Positions 4,501 to 6,420 of a stretch of 6,420 bases of DNA are shown piece after piece. This stretch comes from RGIG5270 sp045657185 (lineage in GTDB: Bacteria > Verrucomicrobiota > Lentisphaeria > Victivallales > Victivallaceae). Below the pieces are notes generated by a model. It was not told where the DNA came from and did not search any database. It saw only the letters and a list, made by a program, of their open reading frames with translations. A program made the position numbers and the translations under genes. The stretch lies in NCBI GenBank assembly GCA_045657185.1, contig JAZOSO010000207.1, positions 1-6,420 on the forward strand, read 5' to 3'. Positions within the stretch are counted from its first letter, which is position 1. The number at the start of each line of letters is the position of its first letter.

Positions 4501-6420
4501 ATGAATAATTGGAAAAATTTTACATTTCACTGGGACGATGCACCGTTGGATATTTCTCCCATGTTTGCAGCGGAAGTTCCTGCGGGCAAGCACGGTTTTC
4601 TGAAAGCAGACGGAGATAAATTCGTTTTTGAAGACGGAGAGCAGGCAAAATTCTGGGGAGTTCTCCTGAACTCCTCCGCATGCTTTCCTTCACACGAAAA
4701 CGCAGATAAAGTCGCCCGCCGTCTGGCGAAATTCGGTATCAACCTTGTCCGTCTGCACCAATTTGATGCGGTTTGGGCCACTCCCAACATTTTCCAGTTC
4801 AGCAAGGGGACTCTGCACAATACTACACGCAAACTTGACCCGGAATCACTCGACCGCTTCGATTACCTTATTTCAGCCCTCAAAAAAGAAGGTATTTATA
4901 TATACATGGATCTCATGATATACCGTACCTTCAAAGCAGATGACGGTTTGAAATACGGAGCAGACCTGCCGATAAACGGAGCTAAACCCTATACGATTTT
5001 TGACCGTGAACTTCGGGAACTTCAAAAAGAGTATGCCGAACAGCTCCTCACCCATGTAAATCCGTACACAGGCTTGAAACTCATTGATGATCCTGCCATG
5101 ACTCAAGTGCTTATCACCAATGAAAATGATATGTTCAACTGCGCCATTATCATTGACGTTGAACCTTATCGTACAAACCTTATCAACATGTACCGTGAAT
5201 GGGCGAAAGTCAATGAGCCGGATTTGGAAATTCCCGACGATTTCTCTTTCAATTATCAGTACCGAGAACCGTCAGAGAGTCTTTTGCGTTTCTTCCATGA
5301 CGTAAACAAGCAGTATTGCGATGAAATGTATGACTATTTGCGCAAGCTCGGTGTCAAATGTATGATTGCAGGAGATTCATGGAGCAGAGGTCTTACTTTG
5401 GCATCGGCTCTCCGTGATATGGATTTTACCTGTTCCAATGTTTACTGCGACTTGTGGGGCAACGGCGGCAGCAACGAAAATCTTGCGGCAAGCCGTGACC
5501 AGGTTTTCGGTATGGTTCCTGCAAAAATGTGCATCAAAGACAAACCGTTATTCATAACCGAATGGGATATGGTCTGGCCGAATGAATGGCGCGCACAATC
5601 AGCATTGCTGGTTGCTTCAATGTGCGCATTTCAGGGCTGGGGCGGAGCATCTCTTCATACTTACAGATACCGCACCACACCTGCAGACTGCATGGGCGGC
5701 ACTGTTTTAGGCGGTATTCCGTACCGTCAGAATTTTGAAACATTCATGGACCCGGCGAAATTCGGACTATTCTATGCCGCATCAATCATGTTCCGCCGCG
5801 GCGATGTTTCCGAAGCAAAAGAAATTCAGTATGTTCAGCTTGGCGAAAAAGATATTTATAATCCTGTTCACGGTTTTGAACATTCAAACCTTCCCAATGT
5901 CCGCGCTATGGCAAACTGCGAAATGCACAAAGTCCGCTTTGCTTTTGAGGGAGATAAAGAGTTTGCCAATGCAATTTCACCTGATGATGAAGGCGCAGCC
6001 GCACTCAACCGCGATACTGTTATTTCCGATACCGGTGAACTTTACCGCAACTGGGCGGCGGGTTACGGCCTGATTGATACTGCCAGAACAAAATCTGTTT
6101 TCGGAACATTCCGCAAAGGTCAGAAAATTCAACTCAAAAACGGTGTTGAATTTGAAATGGGCGAAGGTTTTGCAACTGTCACATTGACTTCACTTTCAGG
6201 CGAAGACCTCAATGATGCAAGACTTATTCTCGTTACTGCCGTAGGCAGAGCTGATAATACCGATGCACAGTACAATGAAGATCATACTAAACGCATTTCT
6301 CTCGGTCACGGGCCGGTTCTCATTGAGCCGATCAATGCAACAGTCCGCATGAAGAGCAGCGTCAAAAATATGCGCTGCTGGAGTATTGACCCCGACGGAG
6401 CATATACCGGCATGGTTCCT
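4501..6420 (+). CDS. Clan GH-A-like glycoside hydrolase, second of tandem pair, partial at right edge
   Basis: The frame is open for 640 codons from the ATG at 4501 to the window end, with no stop or frameshift. It should end about 25 residues beyond the window, judging by the 665-residue first copy. It begins 13 bp after the preceding stop, with only a weak purine-rich AAAGAGA before it, so it is probably cotranscribed and translationally coupled or weakly translated. By hand alignment it is identical to the first copy at 528 of 640 residues with no gap. Asn207-Glu208 and Glu354 are in the same places, as are RLHQFD (84-89), FWGV (51-54) and GHGPVLIEP (602-610), so it should be catalytically intact. 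Differences cluster at 214-219 (just after the acid/base), 249-258, 281-316 and 442-463. It has five cysteines the first copy lacks: 214, 311, 316, 344 and 375. There is no signal peptide. Substrate unknown; a related but shifted specificity is plausible. Confidence 0.88.
   Translation, partial: MNNWKNFTFHWDDAPLDISPMFAAEVPAGKHGFLKADGDKFVFEDGEQAKFWGVLLNSSACFPSHENADKVARRLAKFGINLVRLHQFDAVWATPNIFQFSKGTLHNTTRKLDPESLDRFDYLISALKKEGIYIYMDLMIYRTFKADDGLKYGADLPINGAKPYTIFDRELRELQKEYAEQLLTHVNPYTGLKLIDDPAMTQVLITNENDMFNCAIIIDVEPYRTNLINMYREWAKVNEPDLEIPDDFSFNYQYREPSESLLRFFHDVNKQYCDEMYDYLRKLGVKCMIAGDSWSRGLTLASALRDMDFTCSNVYCDLWGNGGSNENLAASRDQVFGMVPAKMCIKDKPLFITEWDMVWPNEWRAQSALLVASMCAFQGWGGASLHTYRYRTTPADCMGGTVLGGIPYRQNFETFMDPAKFGLFYAASIMFRRGDVSEAKEIQYVQLGEKDIYNPVHGFEHSNLPNVRAMANCEMHKVRFAFEGDKEFANAISPDDEGAAALNRDTVISDTGELYRNWAAGYGLIDTARTKSVFGTFRKGQKIQLKNGVEFEMGEGFATVTLTSLSGEDLNDARLILVTAVGRADNTDAQYNEDHTKRISLGHGPVLIEPINATVRMKSSVKNMRCWSIDPDGAYTGMVP
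6361..6420 (+). repeat. 60-bp segment identical to 4350-4409 in the first hydrolase gene
   Basis: All 60 bases match between the two tandem genes, codons 621-640 in each, including every third position. Directly upstream the match breaks (AGA AGC AGT in copy 1, AAG AGC AGC in copy 2). Another 20-residue block with identical protein sequence (residues 401-420) still differs at 5 of 60 bases. The identity may continue past the window edge. Confidence 0.85.

Noticed and set aside
3724..6073. Matching 112-codon open frames at 3724-4062 and 5735-6073 in another frame of both hydrolase genes
   Set aside because: Their similarity to each other is inherited from the duplicated hydrolase sequence. 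They lack ribosome binding sites and recognisable protein features.
1..6420. CRISPR arrays, tRNA or rRNA genes, insertion sequences
   Set aside because: I saw no regularly spaced repeats, no tRNA-like cloverleaf or rRNA sequence, and no transposase gene or terminal inverted repeats on either strand.

Overview
The window looks like a bacterial carbohydrate-use locus of moderate GC content with AT-rich intergenic regions. It holds an AraC-type regulator followed by two tandem, closely related cytoplasmic glycoside hydrolases. The enzymes have an N-terminal FWGV motif, clan GH-A catalytic glutamates and a C-terminal module with GPVLIEP. From memory, this architecture is common in the Planctomycetota/Verrucomicrobiota/Lentisphaerota group. 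A Lentisphaerota (Victivallales-like) source is my best guess, held with low confidence because there is no rRNA or marker gene here.

Left part (1-1328, minus strand): a multi-pass membrane protein that runs off the left edge (start at 435, good ribosome binding site). It is followed by an AT-rich gap with a candidate promoter and a strong intrinsic terminator (perfect 19-bp stem). That terminator ends the next minus-strand gene, an unrecognised 243-residue protein (597-1328). I see no link between these two genes and the hydrolases beyond position.

Middle (1329-2489): a divergent intergenic region, the araC-type gene (1547-2347) and the leader of the hydrolase operon. The most interesting signal lies here. 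The regulator's own promoter and the hydrolase promoter carry the same pair of direct-repeat half-sites (consensus ATTGAACCGATTTT, 20-bp period). In both, the pair is 14 bp upstream of a -35 box that is 17 bp from a TATATT -10 box. The whole arrangement recurs at a constant offset of 916 bp. This predicts that the regulator controls both itself and the hydrolases. The araC promoter has a consensus -35 (TTGACA), while the hydrolase promoter has a poor one (TTGTTT), as expected for an activator-dependent promoter.

Right part (2490-6420, plus strand): two hydrolase genes 13 bp apart, 665 residues and at least 640 residues (cut by the window edge about 25 residues short of the expected end). They align without a gap and, by hand count, are identical at 528 of 640 positions. 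Neither has a signal peptide, so they probably act on imported oligosaccharides or glycosides. Divergence is concentrated in a few patches, one directly after the putative acid/base glutamate. The last 60 bp of the window are identical at every base between the two genes, which suggests local gene conversion.
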